A stretch of DNA of 64,000 bases from Tetrahymena thermophila SB210 (Eukaryota; Ciliophora; Oligohymenophorea; Hymenostomatida; Tetrahymenidae): NCBI RefSeq assembly GCF_000189635.1, contig NW_002476405.1, positions 124,001 through 188,000 of the forward strand. Direction: 5' to 3'. Numbering within the stretch: the first letter of the stretch is position 1; each line of letters begins with the position of its first letter. The notes beneath the pieces are model-generated. The model searched no databases, had not been told where the DNA came from, and saw only the letters and a list, made by a program, of their open reading frames with translations. The position numbers and the translations under genes are program-made. Shown piece by piece: positions 37,461 to 50,811 of the stretch.

Positions 37461-40400
37461 TGTATTATCAGTATTAAAAAAGTAAAACATTTAAAATTTT
37501 ATTTATATTTTGATTAGGAAGTTTACAGTATATTATATTTAAAAATTAGAATAGAGAAAGTTGAAGGAATAATATCAAAAATCAATTTACAGTTTTTATT
37601 TAAATAAATTGTAGACTCCATATATTAAAATTTTTTTTGATTTCAGTTTGATTGGGTAAGAAAAAGATCCTAATATGAAATTCGACAATTTTTTTATAGA
37701 TATTTAAGTATTTATTCTTAATAAATTAGGGTTAGAATGTAAGATTGGATTTTTAAAACTATTTAAGTATTTTCTATCTTCAATAAATTAAAGCTTATTT
37801 CAAAAGTGTAGCAACAATATTCATTCACAAATATTTTAATATCGTTTTTTTTAAATTTACTTAAACGCAGTAAAAATTATTTTAAACCTTTATTTTCTAA
37901 GATTTAAAAACTAAAATATTGATGATTATAATTTCTTTTAAAAATATTTCATAGATATATTCTTTTGGAAAAAACTCTTTGACTAAATTCTAATTTTCTT
38001 CAAAGCAGGTCACAACTGAAAATTAAAATAGTTAGATATTTGATTAAAAAAGCAAATAAACATTGGGTGGGTATATTAAACTGTGATTAGATTTAAATAA
38101 AAAACTCTCTGAAAAATATAATAAAAATAAGGCTCTGACCAATTATAGTTAATTTATCAAAAATTGTTTCTTATGTTTTTTGTTAGAAATCCAAAACTTA
38201 AAAAAGATATTCAATTATGTGGCTTTTTATTTACCTTCTTAATTACTATTCAAACAAAGATTTAAAAAAAGAATAACTTACAATTCTTAAATATTTATTG
38301 CTTGTGAGATGTCATAATTCCTAGCAAAGATCAACATACTCTTTCTTTTCTTATGAAGAATATTAATTGTTCATACATCTTCTATTTTCCTTTTTATGTT
38401 TTTCTTTCTTTCATATTAGTAGAAACTATTTTTGGACATTATATTGGATTTATCATGCAATATACTTAAATTATTTTTAGAGGTAATACTATAAAAATGC
38501 CATTTTAGTTGTAATACATATTCTTCATTCTAAAGCTTTAAAGCTGTTTTACCAAAAAAAAACCTTATTCAGTAATAAATAATTTTTATTTTATCCCATT
38601 AAAAAGTAAAAGTAGAGTTGATAATAATAAAAAAAGGCATATTAGTTTAGCTTGGCAAATACATACTATTTACAGTTATATATGATATTTATATACAAAA
38701 TTAAAAGTAATTTTTTTAATTAGAGTAATCCTTTGCAATTTCAATTTTACGAATATTAAATACAAAAAAAAGCTAAAAAATTGAATTTATATAAGCAATT
38801 CAAAAATTTAAAATTTAAATACTGTAAGCTCTGATTAGTTCATCCAAATTATACTAACCCCCAAAATTAAGAAAAATGTTTAAATTTCGCAGATATTTTT
38901 ATTTCTAAAAAACTTAACAATGGGATTCTGAGGAAAGAGAAACTCTATTAATATCAATAATATTCAATAATGTTAAAATATTTATTTCTATTTGATATAA
39001 AAATCTTTTCAATTATTCAACTCTTAATTTAAAAACGAAATATTTGAGAAGGCCATTTTTTAAAAAAATATAAATAATATTTATTACTAAAACTCAAAAA
39101 TGAAAATAAATTTTAAGACTATGATAAATATTAAAACTAAATAAAGAGCTTTGGTAGATAAAATATGAATGAATGAATAAATAAATATTCTTTTTGCTTA
39201 GTTATATCATAGTTGTACTATGAAAACAAATATTTAAGTTAGCTTACAAATATAATAAAATTAGAAATTTAAAAAGAGTCAATTAATGTTTTTGTTTTCT
39301 TTGAAAACAGTAATTCGAACACTCAAATATCAAATTTTTTCATATAATTTGTAGACTATTTGTTCAATTGCAATTTCAAATTAATAAAAAAGTTAGTACT
39401 AAAACAATTAATTAGATTTATATCTAAATTATCTTCTAAACAAAAATAGTGGTGTATTTCTAATATTTTGAATTAATTACTCTTAACTTTTTAATTTTTT
39501 TCTCAAATAATAATTAAAAGATATTTTAAATTAGTCATTAGATTATATCAGTACAATAAAAAAATAGTGTCATTTAGCTCACTAATAAATTTGTTTCATA
39601 TTTGTTTTTAAAAATAGAAGAAAAAAATGCTAATTACAAATGAATTATTCATTAAGTTGAAGATAAAATATATAAAATGAAAATAAATAGTATTACGCTT
39701 TCATTTTTAAAATGTAAAAGGAAATTTTAAAAATATTAGATATGTATTTATTTCTTTGAATTTTAGAAATATTCAAATATTTAAGCAAGTTAAGATTTTT
39801 TGCTTTTGTTTCATAAAAAATATGAAAATAACATTTTTAACCTTCCAATTTAATAAATTAAAACCAAATAACATTTTGAATTTGTTTTATTATAGATTTT
39901 ACACTAATAAAATAAAGCTATTTCTTTTCTATTATTCTTTTTGATCTGAAGAAAAAAATTCAGAACTATCAATATAATTTTTTTTCTTCAGATAAATGAA
40001 TAGCTTTAATACATCCATACAAATTAAAGGGCCAAACTGCTTGATTATAAAGAATATCTTTGCCTTTATTTGCTTCATACTTTAATCCAGATTTTAATTT
40101 AAAAATTTTGGAAACTTTGAAGTTTTTCCTTAGATTAGGTAGTTAAAAAATTAATCAGAAAAAGTTAGGTGTTTTTTAGTTTTAAAAAATCATACTATTT
40201 TATCAAGTGCTTAATTTTTCTATGTATCACACATTCTTACAATTAACAATTATTTTTTAAATATCTAAATCTATAATTTTTTGACTTCTATCTATGATTG
40301 TATTCGAATTTAATCTAATTTGTTTTGAAAGATGTAAAATAATTAATATCCCATTCTTACATTTCTTTTTATCATTCAATAATACCTTTCAAAATATAAA

Positions 40401-41440
40401 ATAGCAAAATCAGTTTTTTATTTTTACTTATTTTATTTTAAGCATATTTTTAGAAGGAAAAACCATGATTATTGAATACAGCAGCTAAAAATTCTTTTGC
40501 CTTTTAGATCATCTTATATTTTATATGAAGAACTTAGCTTTAAAAGCACAATTTTTAAAATTGATTATTAAAGAGGATAAGATTTTCATTTTATTAAAAG
40601 AGTTAAGAAACAACCATAATATTATAGCTGTAGTTTGATGTCATTATTCAATAATGAAAATTTTAATACATACATTTTCAGATAAGATATTTTGAATTAA
40701 TATAATTATATTTATTACAATAAATTATACCCTCTAATGTGGTAGCCATATGAGATTGTATAAGGACTACTTGTATAAAATAAATTATGAGGGAGTATTG
40801 TTACCAGATTTAATATGTAATAACATGCTAAGCAATACATAGTAAGTATAAAATATTTGAGTAAAATATTAATAAGTTATTTAAAATAACATTCTGAATC
40901 AATAATGAAAACAGTTAATTTTATTGACATTTATATTTTTAAAAATAGAATGTCTCTCAACAATATATTATTTTGAGAAAAACATACCAAACATAATTTT
41001 TGTTACGCGCATAATCTAAATGTAATTAAATAAAAAATGTGTTGATAAAAATATAATTCCTTTTTTTAAATTAGCTATTTAGAGAGAAAATATTTTTTTT
41101 CAATAAATTACTTTTTTAAAAATGATATTAGAATATATTTTCTATGTCAATTCAAGCAACTCTTTTTAAGCGCTTTTCATAAAATTTGTCGACTATTGAT
41201 AAATTTCTTTTCAATATTTTGGATTTCAATTTAGAGATATATTATAAGAACCAACTCAACGATTTTTATTTAGATTGGAGAATATCTTTTATCATTATAA
41301 AACAAACAAAATGATATTTACAAATTTAATTAGAAAATACCAGAACAAAGAAATCAAAATAGAAAAATTAAAATCAAAAGATAGATAGGAATTGCGTCAT
41401 TTTTCTGGTTAATTTAGAATATTTTTATTATTTCGAACAT
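37460..41440 (+). repeat. Full ~4-kb unit (U2)
   Basis: It starts at CAGTATTAAAAAAGTAAAAC and repeats from about 41446. It contains four copies or variants of the GTAGACT motif, a GGAAACTTTGAAGTTTTTCC variant (about 40110), and near 40680-40770 a minus-strand fragment reading QSHMATTLEG that recurs in the other copies. Confidence 0.85.
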
Positions 41441-44400
41441 TATATTAGTATTAAAAAAGTAAAACATTTATATTTTGATTAACAAGTTTACAGTATAATA
41501 AATTGAAAATTTTTTTAATTAGAGCAGAGTAAGTTGAAGGAATAATATCAAGCATCAATTTACAGTTTTTATTTAAATAAATTGTAGACTCTTAAAATTA
41601 GATTTTTTTGCTTTCATTTTGATTGGGTAAGAATAATATTCTAATATGAAATTTGAAAGTTTTTTTTAGATATTTATATCTTTATTGATTAATATATTAG
41701 GGTTGAATGTTACATTGGATTTTTAAAGTTATTTAAATATTTTCTATCTTCCATACATTAAAGCTTATTTCAAAGTCTAGCAATAATATTCATTCACAAA
41801 TATTTTAATTTCATTTTTTTAAATTTGCTTAAACAGAGTAAAAATTATTTTAAACCATTATTTTTTAAATTGAAAAAATTCTAAGATTTAAAAACAAAAA
41901 TATTGACTATTATAATTTCTTTTAAAAATATTTCGTAGATTTAATCAAACCTTTGGAAAAAACTCTTTGATCAAATTCTAAAATTTTCTTCAAAACAGGT
42001 TACAATTGAAAATTAAAATAGTTAGATATTTGATTAAAAAAGCAAATAAATACCTGGTGGGTTTTTTAAATTGTAATTAGATTTAAATAAAAAACTCTCA
42101 GAAAAATATAACAAAAATAAAGATCTAACTAATTGTAGTTAATTTATCAAAAATCGTTTTTCTGTTTTTTGTTTGAAATCTAACAATTTTAAAAGATATT
42201 CAATTATGTGTCTTTTCATTTTTCTTCTTAATTACTATTCAAACAAAGATTTTAAAAATTATTCTCTTACTATTCGTAAATATTTATAGCTTGCGAGGTG
42301 TCATAATTCATCGCAAAGATTAACATACTCTCTATTTTTTTATGAAGAATATTAATTGCTCATACATCATCTTTTTATGTTGATCTTTCATATTAGTAGA
42401 AACTATTTTTTGGACATTATATTGGATTTATCATGCAATATATTTAAATTATTTTTAGAGGTATTACTATAAAAATGACATTTTAGTGTAATATATATTC
42501 ATTATTCTAAATATTTTAAGCTATTTTACCAAAAAAACCTTATTCAGCAATAAATATTTTTTATTTTGTTCCATTAATAAAGTCAAAATAAAGTTAATAA
42601 TAATAGTAATAAAAATTAGTTTAGCATGAAAAATACATACTATATACATTTATTTATGATATTTATTTTTAAAATTAAAATTCATTTTTAATTTCTTCCT
42701 TGGTTCAAGATATTTCTATTTCTAAAAGACTTAAGAATGGGATTCTAAGGAAAGAGAAACTATATTAATATGAATAATATTCAAAAATGTTAAAATATTT
42801 ATTTCTATTTGATAAAAATCTTTCAAATTATTCAACTCTTAATTCAAAAACGAAATATTTGAGATGGCCATTTTTTTTATAAAATATAAATAATATTTAT
42901 TACTAAAACTCAAAAAAAGAAAATAAATTTTAAGACTATGATAAATATTAAAATTAAATAAACAGCTTTGGTAGATAAAATATGAGTGAAATATTAAATA
43001 TTATTATCGCTTAGTCATATTATAATTGTACTATGAAAACAAATATTTAAGTAGCCTGCAAAAATATTAAAATTAGAAATTTAAAAAGAGTCAATTAAGT
43101 GGTTGTTTTATTTGAAAAGAGTAATTCGAACGTTCTAAAATCAAATTTTTTTCATATAATTTTGTAGATTATTTGTTAATTTCAATTTCAAATTAATAGA
43201 AAAGTTTGTATGAAGACAATTAATTAGAAATATCTTTAAATTATCTTCTAAACAAAAAAAGTAATTAAATTGGTAAATTTAAAAAATTTAGAATTAATTA
43301 AGCTTAACTTTCTAATTTTTTATCAAAGAATAATTAAAAGATATTTTATATTAGCTATTATAATATATCAGTACAATAAATAAATAGAGTAATTTAGCTC
43401 ACTAATGTTATTTGTTTCATGTTTATTTTTAAAAAGTAAAACGGTTTTAAAATTAGAAGAAAAAAAATGTTACAAATGAATTATTCATTAAGTTGAAGAT
43501 AAAATAATGAAAATAAACAGTATTACGCTATAATTTTAAATAAATGAAAAAGAAACATTTTAAAATATTAGATATGTATTTGTTTCTTTGAATTTTAGAA
43601 ATATTTAAATATTTAAGCAAGTTCAGATTTTTTGCTTTTGTTTCATAAAAAATATGGTAATAACATTTATAATCTTCCAATTTAATAAATTATAACAAAA
43701 TTATATCTTGAATGTGTTTTATTATTGACTTTAAAATAATAAAATAAAGCTATTTCTTTTGTATTGTTCTTTTTTGATCTAAAGAAAAAAAATTAAGAAC
43801 TATCAATATACTTTTTTTTCAGATAAATGAATAACTTTAATACATCCATGCAGATTAAAGAGCCAAACTGCTTGAATTTATTTAGAATATTTTTGCTTTT
43901 ATTTGCTTCATACTTTAATCCACATTTCAATTTACAAATTTTGGAAACTTTGAAGTTTTTCCTTAGATTAGGTAGTTGAAAAATTAATCAAAAAAATTAG
44001 GCGCTTTTTAGTTTTAAAAAATCATACGATTTTATCAAGTGCTTAATTTTTCTATGTATGTATCACCCATTCTTACAATTATCTATTATTTTTTAAATAT
44101 CTAAATCAAAAATTTTTTTACTTCTATCTATGATTGTATTCGAATTTAATCTAATTTGTTTTGAAAGATGTAAAATAATTAATATCTAATTCTTACATTT
44201 ATTTATATCATTCAATCATATCTTGTTAAATATACAGTAGCGAAATCAGCTTTCTATTTTTTCTTATTTTATTTTAAGCATATTTTTAGAAGGAAAAACC
44301 TTGATTATTGGATTTAGCAACTAAACATTTAATTGCCATTTAGATCATCTTATATTTTATATGAAGAACTTAGTTTTAAAAGCACAATTTTTAAAATGGA

Positions 44401-45215
44401 TAAAACTTTCATTTTATTAAAAGAGTTAAGAAGCAGCCATAATATTATAGCTTTAGTTTGAAGTCATTATTCAATAATGAAAATTTTAATACATTTTCAA
44501 ATAAGATATTTTAAATCAATACATTTATATTTTATACAATAAATTAAACCCTCTAATGTAGTAGTCATATAAGATTGTTTAAGGACTACTTGTATAAAAT
44601 AAATTATGGGGGAGTATGGTTACCAAATTTAATATGTAATAACATACTAAGCAATACATAATAAGTATAAAATATTAATATTTTATTTAAAATAATATTC
44701 TTAATCAATAGTGAAAAGAGTTAATTTTATTGACATTTATATTTTTTAAAATAGAATGTCTCTCAACAATATATTATTTTGAGAAAAACATACCAAACAT
44801 ACTTATTATTAAACGCATAATCTAAATGTAATAAAATAAAAAATGTGTTGATAAAAACCTTTTTTTAAATTAGCTATTTAGAGAGAAAATATTTTTTTTC
44901 AATAAATTACTTTTTTAAAAATGATATTAGAATATATTTTCTATGTCAATTCAAGCAACTCTTTTTAAGCGCTTTTCATAAAATTTGTCGACTATTGATA
45001 AATTTCTTTTCAATATTTTGGATTTCAATTTAGAGATAAATTATAAGAACTGACTCAACAGCTTTTATTTAGATTGGAGAATATCTTTTATAATTATAAA
45101 ACAAACAAAATGATATTTACAAATTTAATTAGAAAATATCAGAACAAAAAAATAAAAATAGAAAATTTAAAATCTATACATAGATAGGAATTGCGTCATT
45201 TTTCTGGTTTATTTT
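41440..45215 (+). repeat. Full ~4-kb unit (U3)
   Basis: Tandem to U2. Similarity is uneven: about 41081-41240 in U2 and 44877-45036 here look identical base for base, while other parts carry many indels. It carries the QSYMTTTLEG version of the minus-strand fragment near 44520-44580. Confidence 0.85.
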
Positions 45216-45734
45216 TAGATTTTCTCTTTTAAGTATTTAATTTTTACATTTTTAAAATTTGTCTATGAAGCATTAAAAAACTCTATTCTAGCTAGCAAAT
45301 AACGAAATTATAAATATTTTAAAATTTTTCTAAAAGACAAATAACTAATTTTTTAAGATCTTATCTTATGTTTTTAAATCAAGTAAATATAAATTTTTGT
45401 CTACTTTTTTTGATATGCTAAAGCTTAAATTCATAGAAAAATAAAAATTCTTTCTTTAAATGTCATAAAGTTTTTTTCATTATATGCTATCTTAAAGTGA
45501 AAACTAAAATCATTACAAAATCTAGTATATATATTTATTTGATTTTTTTAGAATAAAAAGATAAAGAATAAACTTAAATAGCATATTACTTTATTAATAT
45601 AAAGGGATTAGAAATATATAAATATTAAAAAATCAAAATTAGAAGCAGAGTATTTGTATGTAATTTTAAATTTTTTAATGGTGCGCATTATTCAAAATCT
45701 AGGTATTACTATTTATAATTTGACAAGTAATTAT

Positions 45735-46490
45735 CATATTATCACTCTATTTAAAATAGTTTACAGAAATAATTATGAGATTTAGTAAATCTTTAGTAAG
45801 TTAATCTTAGTACAAAATATAAATGATAATAATCTTTATCTATATTCTATTTACCATTTCGAAAATAGCAAATTTGAAAATTTAGAGACTTTATGTTTTC
45901 CTATTAAGATTGGATAATTGAATTTATCAATAAAAATTTGATTTTCTTAATTAATTTTTAGTTCAATTTTTTAATTTTCCTCATTTTTTAAGTAGATAGG
46001 ATTATATCTAATAAAAGTTGATTATCTGTTTGTTCTACTTCTTTTTTTGATCTCTTGAATGTTTGAAATAGCACAATAACGAACTACTTTTTTTATCAAA
46101 TCAATATTTGAATTTATATTTTAAATAGATTTAGAATAAGATTTATATAAATCTTTTAATCCAATTGTCTTGTTATGTAAATAAAGCTAAAATCTTCATG
46201 ATAAGTAATCCATTATTAAGATAATATTTATCATTGCGCATAGAAGAAATTTAGTATATAGAGAATAAATAATCTTTAATTAAAACCTACAATTATTATT
46301 ATACATAATTAAATTATCAAATATATTTATTATAATAGATTAAAGCTGAAATAATATGTTATATTTTAATTTTTAAACAAAAAAAATAATAGATTTTGTT
46401 AATTTTTTGATATTAATTGAAAATTATTTTATATTTATTCTATTGAATTTTAGTTGAATGAAGCAAAGTATAAGATAAATTTTCATATAT
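45735..46490 (+). repeat. Dispersed repeat paired with about 60960-61800
   Basis: Shared in order: TATCACTCTATTTAAAATA, AGTTAATCTTAGTA, the GAGACTTT motif near 45893 and 61111, TTGATTTTCTTAATT, and ATCTAATAAAAGTTGATTAT. It lies just before superblock II, so the 61-kb copy may mark the start of a third superblock running off the window. Confidence 0.8.
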
Positions 46491-47195
46491 TAGGTTACCT
46501 AGATTTCAGTTTATGCAATTCACTCATAGACTTAGCTTCAACTCTAAAATTAGTGTTAATATAAGTCTAATGTTAATTAATGAGTTTTTAGAGTAATTAC
46601 TCTTTGTTTTAAAAAATATAAAAAATAAAGTGTTTATTTACTATATTATCAGTGTTCATAATTAGTAACAAGCAACATACAGAAATATTTTTGACACATA
46701 TAAAATCTTATTAATTGAATTTATAGAATTTATCTTTAATCGAATTATAGAGTTAAATAAATAAGCAACTATTAAATAACCTCATTCAATTTAATAAATA
46801 ATATTTAAATAAAATATTAGGTATTTATTCTGAGTTTATTTGTTTTTGCATCACTTTCAAAGTTAACAAAATTTATAATATTTTTTTCTTTACTCCTTTT
46901 TAATATCTATTAAGAATATTTTGTATTTTTTAATGGTTTTTTTTGAATAATTTTCTTAATCTAAATTAAAAGATATACAATTTGGAAATAATTTACTGCT
47001 GAAAGCTAATGTAGATAAATATTTTGCTTTATATCATATAAAATTAAAATTTATTTACAGATTTTATAATAACAAACACAAATGATATTTTAAATTAAAA
47101 ATTAAAATCTATTATTAATAGATTAAATTTATTTATATTGGAAATTAATTAATTAATTATTTAATTATCTATATGAATTTTACCTATCGAATTCT

Positions 47196-47378
47196 TTGTA
47201 GGAAAAGGTAATATTTACTTAGATCTGTCTGATATTTACAATTTGGTTTATGATAGTAAGTAGAAAAATCAGTTTTTTTATTAATAAATTATATAATATA
47301 TATATCTCCTTAAAAATGATATATCAGACATAATAACTTTTTTTTTGTATGACAGATCAAAAAGATTTTTTCCTACAA
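47196..47378. mobile_element. Possible MITE-like inverted-repeat element
   Basis: Perfect 11-base terminal inverted repeats: TTGTAGGAAAA at 47196-47206 and TTTTCCTACAA at 47368-47378. Inner paired pieces are AGATCTGTCTGATAT (from about 47219) and ATATCAGAC plus GACAGATC (about 47321-47358). The whole is 183 bp and sits in a stretch absent from superblock I. I see no clear target-site duplication and no coding capacity. Confidence 0.4.
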
Positions 47379-49820
47379 CTTTTGATATTTAATTTTTTGA
47401 AATTTAATATAACTTATTTTAAATATATAATACTATATTCTTAACTTTTAATTTTATAATTTAATAGAGGAATTAAATTTATTGCAACATACTATAATTA
47501 CTTTATTATACTATTGTAATTCTGTACTAGCTACAGAAAAAAAGGAAGCCTATCTCATACTATAAATATCGGTTGATAATTCCTTTTTCTTATTCTAAGC
47601 TTCTAAGTTTTTATCTACTCAATTAGTATACTAAGTCCTTTTTATCTCCCTGTAAATTTTAGTATTTTTAAAAAGCATTTTCAAAAGATTGCTAAAAATA
47701 TAGAGATTTCCTTCATTTAATCTAAATATTTTAATTTAAGTTTACATTACATATTGTTCGATTGAAGAAAAAATGATTATTCTGCTTATAATTAAAATAT
47801 GAAATCTATAAGCCACAACTTTTCAGATATCTTCTGTATTTCAAAACCTAATTTTTTAATTACTTATCTTTTTATCTTAAAAAATTTTATTTTAAAGTTT
47901 GTTTTCAGCTTTTAATGGTTTCATTTTTTGAGAACATAAACTAATTAATTATTCATAAAAATAAGCAAATATTTAGTATTAATGTAGGCAAAATTTTTAT
48001 GAGGAAATATTGACTTAGCTAATATGTTATCTAGAAGAGATTATCCAATCCTTTTATGACCAATTCATTTTTACAGTAAATCATACTGATTTTTAGTTTT
48101 AGGTATTTTAATTTTTAATAATCATTTAATTTTAATAGCTTAACATTTATTATTAAAAATAAATTTGATTGTTCAATATCTTGATAACTTTTAAATATTT
48201 TATAAAAATTTGATTTTTCTGAATCTGCTAAGCACTCATGCATGTATGATGTATGAATTAATCACAAATAAATAAATTTTAATATTTTTTTCTAATTTTA
48301 TGGGAGAAAAGTACAGTGAATGAGTGAGTATGTAGTTGAGCTTATGTAGGGTTTTGAGATTAAAGTTTTTTATGAATCTTTTGATAGATTTTCTTTTTAA
48401 ATTAGATAAAAAAAAAATTTAAGGTTAAGCTAGTTTATCCTTTTCAGTTGAATTTAAGACTTTATAAAATTAGTGTATTTTTCAAAAACTGATTCAATAT
48501 TTATTACTATTTTCCTTAATTTAATTTACCATTTTAAATTAATTAACCAAAATATTTTTTTTAATACAATTAGAATATATTTGAAAACAAATTAATAAAT
48601 TAAACAACAAATCAAAAAGCAAGAAACTAGTTTTTACATTCTAAACTACATAATTCATTCATACTTGCTTATTAAATAGAAATTAAAATAAATTACTTAA
48701 AAATATTTTGTTTTGACTAAATCAATAAATTAGTTAATAAATATATTACAAGAAGAATAATATTAAAAAGAATATCAATATAATTACTTTATATAGTTTA
48801 AATATATAAAGAGAGTGGATGTATGTATGTAAATGTATTGATATTATCATTTGTTGTAGCTAGAAAAAAGTAATAAATTTGTACTGATTTTTTTTAAAAT
48901 TACTTAGACCAGAAATTAAAAAATGGATTTTTACTCTTAAATTGACAAAATGCCTGGAAAAAGGATTATTTTAATACATATAAATTTTAAATCTTTGTTA
49001 TTTTATTGAATGTTTTCTAAAAATAACATTCTTAATTTTATCAATATTAATGGATTACAGAAAACGAATTTATATTATCATTCAACATAAAAATTCTGGC
49101 TATTTCATCTTAATAGATAAGCATAAGCATTCATTTTCCTTTAACTGACTATGGTTTGGTTAGGTCATTAAAATTTACTCAAATTTAAATTAATTATTTT
49201 TGAATAACTATTATTAAAATTAAAAACAGTAGAGTAAAATTGTATAATTAATTAAATATTTTATATTTAATATTTAGTTAGATAATTCATGAAAAAATTA
49301 AGATTTGATATGAGATCTTTTTTCATTAATTAGATGTCTTCCTTTAAAAAAAATATATTCCCTTGGACTATTTGAGGTTTTTAAACTCAAATGGTTTAAA
49401 TGGTTTGTTGAAATTTAATATAAATTAAGGTATACCGTCTACGCTCTAATATAAGAAAGAAAAAAAATTATTATTTCGCCAAAAAATTCTCTTATTTAAG
49501 TTATTTTATTTTGTAATGATTCAAAGGAATATCACTCCTCCTTTATTGGAATAAATGCGTTGCCACCTTTCTTTCACATTCTTATTATTTAATTTCATTT
49601 ATTTTTTTAATTAATTATTTAATTCATATCAACAATAAGTAAAACTTCATGAGTCCAATTTATTCTATTGTGCTAACTAAAATGGAGAAATATTCTTAAT
49701 CTAAATTGACGAATTAAAATACTCACAAAAAGTGAATTAATTGAGTAAATTTATCAAAGTAATATTAATATTTTTAACACTATTTTTTTATTTTTTAATG
49801 TGAAAGTGTATAAATATAAA

Positions 49821-49925
49821 ATGCATTTATTGATAAAACCCCAACTCAATGAGGAATATACAGGAGTTGCTGCTGGGTTTGGAGTTAGGATATATAGGTT
49901 GGATATTAGTGTAAATACAGAATAA
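49821..49925 (+). other. Coding-like patch of odd composition
   Basis: A plus-strand frame from ATG at 49821 reads MHLLIKPQLNEEYTGVAAGF, then G-V-R-I-Y-R-L-D-I-S-V-N-T-E, before TAA at 49923. Base use is richer in G than nearby DNA. The opposite strand is also open over this stretch (66 codons), but the plus reading looks more protein-like. I do not recognise the family. No homologous DNA is present in superblock I. Confidence 0.3.
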
Positions 49926-50206
49926 ATAGTTCTTAATAATCTTTTTCTATACATTCAATTTAGTAGTTAATTTTTTAAAATGAATTAATAAAAGAATTAT
50001 ATATACTCTTTCTCTAAATAATTTTATTTTTAATGGTATTTTTTTAATTAATAAAATTATTCAAATTTTAGCCTTTTTTCCTATCTAATTGTGAATGAAA
50101 AACACAAATTGTTTAAAAAATTTTTATCTATATTTTTAAAAACTGTATTTTCATATTTTGCTAAAAAATTTTAATCAAGAAAAACTCTTAAATGATGTCT
50201 TTAGGT

Positions 50207-50362
50207 ATGAAGAACCAAATTCATTTTAAATTCTTTCAATTTTACAAATTAAGCGCCATAGCGCAGGCCATTAAAAATCAAGACTTACTTGTTTGCGCTA
50301 TTATTACAAATAATAGTTGCTCAAAAAGTGCAAGTCATGCATTATTTCCTATTTCAATTTGA
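50207..50362 (+). CDS. Hypothetical 51-residue ORF, unrecognised
   Basis: ATG at 50207 to TGA at 50360-50362, 51 codons without TAA or TAG. The middle reads LSAIAQAIKNQDLLVCAIIT and uses GCC, GCG, CAG and GAC, codons rare in this AT-rich DNA. There is no obvious signal peptide or family motif. The same DNA can form an imperfect hairpin, with core CTATTATT (50298-50305) and AATAATAG (50309-50316), and GACTT/AAGTC farther out at 50282 and 50332. It lies in DNA absent from superblock I. It could be a relic exon, a small gene, or hairpin RNA. Confidence 0.3.
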   Translation: MKNQIHFKFFQFYKLSAIAQAIKNQDLLVCAIITNNSCSKSASHALFPISI

Positions 50363-50707
50363 TTGACATCTGAATGTTGATTCTTTAATGAAAAATAAGA
50401 AATTAAGTTTATTTTATTAAAATTTTGAAAATTTAAAAAAAATAATTGAAGAATTTAGGGTAAAAAAATTGATCTGAATTTGTTAGCTTATTTTCCTGTT
50501 TTTAACAAGAATACACTTTTAATAATTTATCAAATTAATTAAGCCAAAGACTAAATTTTATAAATTGACCATCTACTACCTGTCTATCATTAAATGAATC
50601 AAAATTTTATGATATTTATTAATTATTTAACTTATTTACTTGTTTAATTCTTTTTATTAAAATTTTTAATAATAAAATAGATGAAAGGTTTTAAAAAGAA
50701 TTACTTT

Positions 50708-50770
50708 TAAAATCAAATCAGCATACATACATAAAATAATTAAATATATAAGCCAACAATCTCAAAAGTT
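50708..50770 (-). promoter_or_regulatory. Conserved 3' element downstream of gene 7
   Basis: AATCAAATCAGCATACATA, an AT spacer, then AGCCAACAATCTCAAAAG, ending about 42 bases past the stop. Confidence 0.55.
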
Positions 50771-50811
50771 TATTTTCTAAATATAGTTTTTTAAAAATAG
50801 CTATTTACTTT

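Larger units (their letters stand above)
35273..50811. other. Gene-free repeat-rich interval between genes 6 and 7
   Basis: It holds the gene 6 upstream region, one partial and two full copies of a roughly 4-kb unit (35.8-45.2 kb), a stretch paired with 60.96-61.8 kb, the left part of superblock II, a small inverted-repeat element (47196-47378) and two coding-like patches (49821-49922 and 50207-50362). No confident gene is seen. Confidence 0.65.

Noticed and set aside
39756-39944. 62-codon plus-strand frame in U2
   Set aside because: The corresponding stretch in U3 (about 43600-43790) has indels and no sign of selection for a protein.
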